A stretch of 64,000 nt of DNA from CAZHVS01 sp964536015 (GTDB taxonomy: Bacteria; Bacteroidota; Ignavibacteria; Ignavibacteriales; Ignavibacteriaceae): positions 1-64,000 of the forward strand of contig CAZHVS010000008.1 of the NCBI GenBank assembly GCA_964536015.1, given 5' to 3'. This document shows positions 62,676-64,000 of the stretch, piece after piece. How positions within the stretch are numbered: the first letter of the stretch is position 1; each line of letters opens with the position of its first letter. The position numbers and the translations under genes are program-made. The notes beneath the pieces are model-generated. The model was not told the origin of the DNA. It saw nothing but the letters and a program-made list of their open reading frames with translations, and made no database searches.

Positions 62676-63224
62676 CTATTTTAATTTATATTTTTTAATT
62701 TCTCTGTAAATTGCTCCTGAAGGCAAAAGTTTACTTTCCATGAGTGAAATTTCATTTGCAGTAAAATTAATTGGTTCAAAATGAAAGTCTTTAAATTTTT
62801 CAATAAACAATTCATTTTCAAAACCCTTTAATCGAAGAATTGTTAAATGCGGTTTAAAATACTTTTCCTCTTCTGGAATTCCGATTTCAACAAGATTACC
62901 ATTTAATATTTTAACAAATGGATCAAGCTCAGGTAACACTTCCATTCCCATCCACAAAATTTTCGGTTTCCTATTTGAATAGAAAAAACCAAAACGATTC
63001 AATGAGCATTCAAAAACCGGTAAATTTTCGATTAGTGAAATTTTTTCTAAAATTGAATTTAATTTTAGTTCAGGTACATTGCCTATAAATTTCAAAGTGA
63101 TGTGATAATTTTCTTCCTTCTCCCATCTATAAAAGGAATGTTCAACATCAACTTTTTTTCTGGTATCAGTTATGATTTTTTTTATCTCAATTGGAAAATT
63201 AAGAGATATAAATAATCTATGCAT
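62676..63224 (-). CDS. thpR: RNA 2',3'-cyclic phosphodiesterase (2H family)
   Basis: A LigT/ThpR-type 2H phosphoesterase. Both HxT motifs are present: YHITLKFIG (about residue 41) and HLTILRL (about 126). Begins MHRLFISLNFPIEIKK, as the family does; 182 residues. Opens 2',3'-cyclic ends on RNA and can join tRNA halves in vitro. It overlaps the cinA stop by 8 nt. Confidence 0.9.
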   Translation of the reverse strand: MHRLFISLNFPIEIKKIITDTRKKVDVEHSFYRWEKEENYHITLKFIGNVPELKLNSILEKISLIENLPVFECSLNRFGFFYSNRKPKILWMGMEVLPELDPFVKILNGNLVEIGIPEEEKYFKPHLTILRLKGFENELFIEKFKDFHFEPINFTANEISLMESKLLPSGAIYREIKKYKLK

Positions 63225-64000
63225 CTAATGTAATTCCAAGTAAATATTTTCTTATCATATCCAATGCAGCCTGAGAAGCTCTTGATTTATTGATTCGTCT
63301 GTCATCACCAAAATTAAATTTTTGCACATAAGAAGATTTAATATCACTTAAAGCAATGAAAACGGTTCCAACTGGTTTTTCTGATGTTCCACCCGTAGGT
63401 CCAAGAATTCCAGTAATTCCAATACCTATATCACTTCCACTTACAGATCGAATTCCTTTTGCCATTTGTTCGGCAACAACAGCACTAACTGCTCCGTGAC
63501 TCAAAATTAAGTCTTCATCAACATGAAGTATTTCAACTTTTGCAGCATTACTATAAACCACAACACCTCTTTCAAAATATTTACTACTACCGCTGAAATT
63601 AGTAATTAGGTTTGCAACATTTCCTCCAGTACAGGATTCTGCTGTAGAAATAGTTAATCCACGTTCAAGTAATAATCTTCCAATAATTTCAGCAAGTTCT
63701 TCGTCGTTTTTACCATAAATGTATCTTCCAGCTAAAGCTCTTATTTTTTGTTCTATCTCGTAAAGTTTGTTTACTGCTTCTTCTTCAGATTTTTCTTTAA
63801 CTGTAATTCTGATTTTAGTTCCGTATTCACTTGGTAAGAAAGCAAGTTTTGCGTAGCCAAGAAATTGATGAAAGTCTCCGAGTTTTTCAAATAAAGCAGA
63901 TTCACCAATTCCCGTTGTAAGTAAAGTTATCTTTTTAATAAAGACTTTGTTTTCAAGTACCGTTTCTTTTAATTTTTCAATTACGAAATCAGTCATCATA
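63217..64000 (-). CDS. cinA: CinA family protein, N-terminal part outside window
   Basis: The visible part carries the middle alpha/beta domain (KITLLTTGIGESALFEKLG) and the C-terminal nicotinamide-nucleotide amidase domain: TISTAESCTGGNVANLI with the catalytic serine, GVVVYSNAAKVEIL and GIGITGILGPTGGT. The ATG pair at the window edge is probably internal, because full-length CinA has an additional ~150-residue MoCF domain ahead of this point. It heads the thpR-recA-recX run. Confidence 0.88.
   Translation of the reverse strand, partial: MMTDFVIEKLKETVLENKVFIKKITLLTTGIGESALFEKLGDFHQFLGYAKLAFLPSEYGTKIRITVKEKSEEEAVNKLYEIEQKIRALAGRYIYGKNDEELAEIIGRLLLERGLTISTAESCTGGNVANLITNFSGSSKYFERGVVVYSNAAKVEILHVDEDLILSHGAVSAVVAEQMAKGIRSVSGSDIGIGITGILGPTGGTSEKPVGTVFIALSDIKSSYVQKFNFGDDRRINKSRASQAALDMIRKYLLGITLDA

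Overview
The window is an AT-rich stretch of bacterial chromosome, most likely from the Ignavibacteria or a close relative in the Bacteroidota/Chlorobiota group. Pointers to that group are two large secreted proteins ending in a type IX secretion (Por) sorting domain (YPNPFNPSTTISW-type in one), several promoters of the form TTG-N20-TAnnTTTG rather than the E. coli pattern, sparse Shine-Dalgarno sites, and small families typical of the group (DUF2795, DUF3108, DUF5683). No rRNA, transposase or prophage gene was seen; there is one tRNA gene (Pro, GGG).

Layout. Bases 1-7.7 kb are an accessory, defence-like island: a 5'-truncated SNF2-type helicase, an HTH-Fic protein with its own promoter and operator-like repeats, and a large Eco57I-type DNA methyltransferase whose coding sequence carries four tracts of palindromic repeats, all in frame. 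A secreted beta-propeller protein and an HNH endonuclease follow. From 10 to 32 kb nearly everything runs on the + strand as housekeeping genes: trpS, scpA-scpB-rluB-dacB-lysS, a surface/polysaccharide group (DUF2279, glycosyltransferase, Wzi-like barrel), S41 protease, DUF3108, gamma carbonic anhydrase, ybeY, topA-xer-hpf-hprK, an M23 peptidase, holB and a thiolase/hydroxyacyl-CoA dehydrogenase pair.

From 32 to 49 kb genes run on the - strand: purF-S8 protease-pgsA-ftsY; merR directly abutting tRNA-Pro; and a long run folP-cdaA-glycosyltransferase-CHAD-hydrolase-parA-parB-DUF5683-Yip1-like-nadB-(small genes)-aroQ. At 49.4 kb a NagB/PIG-L fusion reads out on +, followed by a 547-bp gene-free stretch that holds two hairpins and an exact-period 21-bp tandem array built on the 9-mer TTATTTACA. 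Then come a small unknown protein, and on - a lipoprotein, rpe, a PASTA protein and a secreted unknown.

The most coherent system is at 55.4-58.0 kb: a promoter whose predicted start coincides with a fluoride riboswitch aptamer (with an unusual extra hairpin and a likely anti-Shine-Dalgarno switch), then crcB (fluoride channel), DUF190, an undescribed C2H-finger protein, and eno, the classical fluoride-sensitive enzyme, closed by a terminator. The window ends with a dynamin-like GTPase overlapping a phosphoesterase, and cinA-thpR-recA-recX on the - strand, with cinA cut by the window edge.
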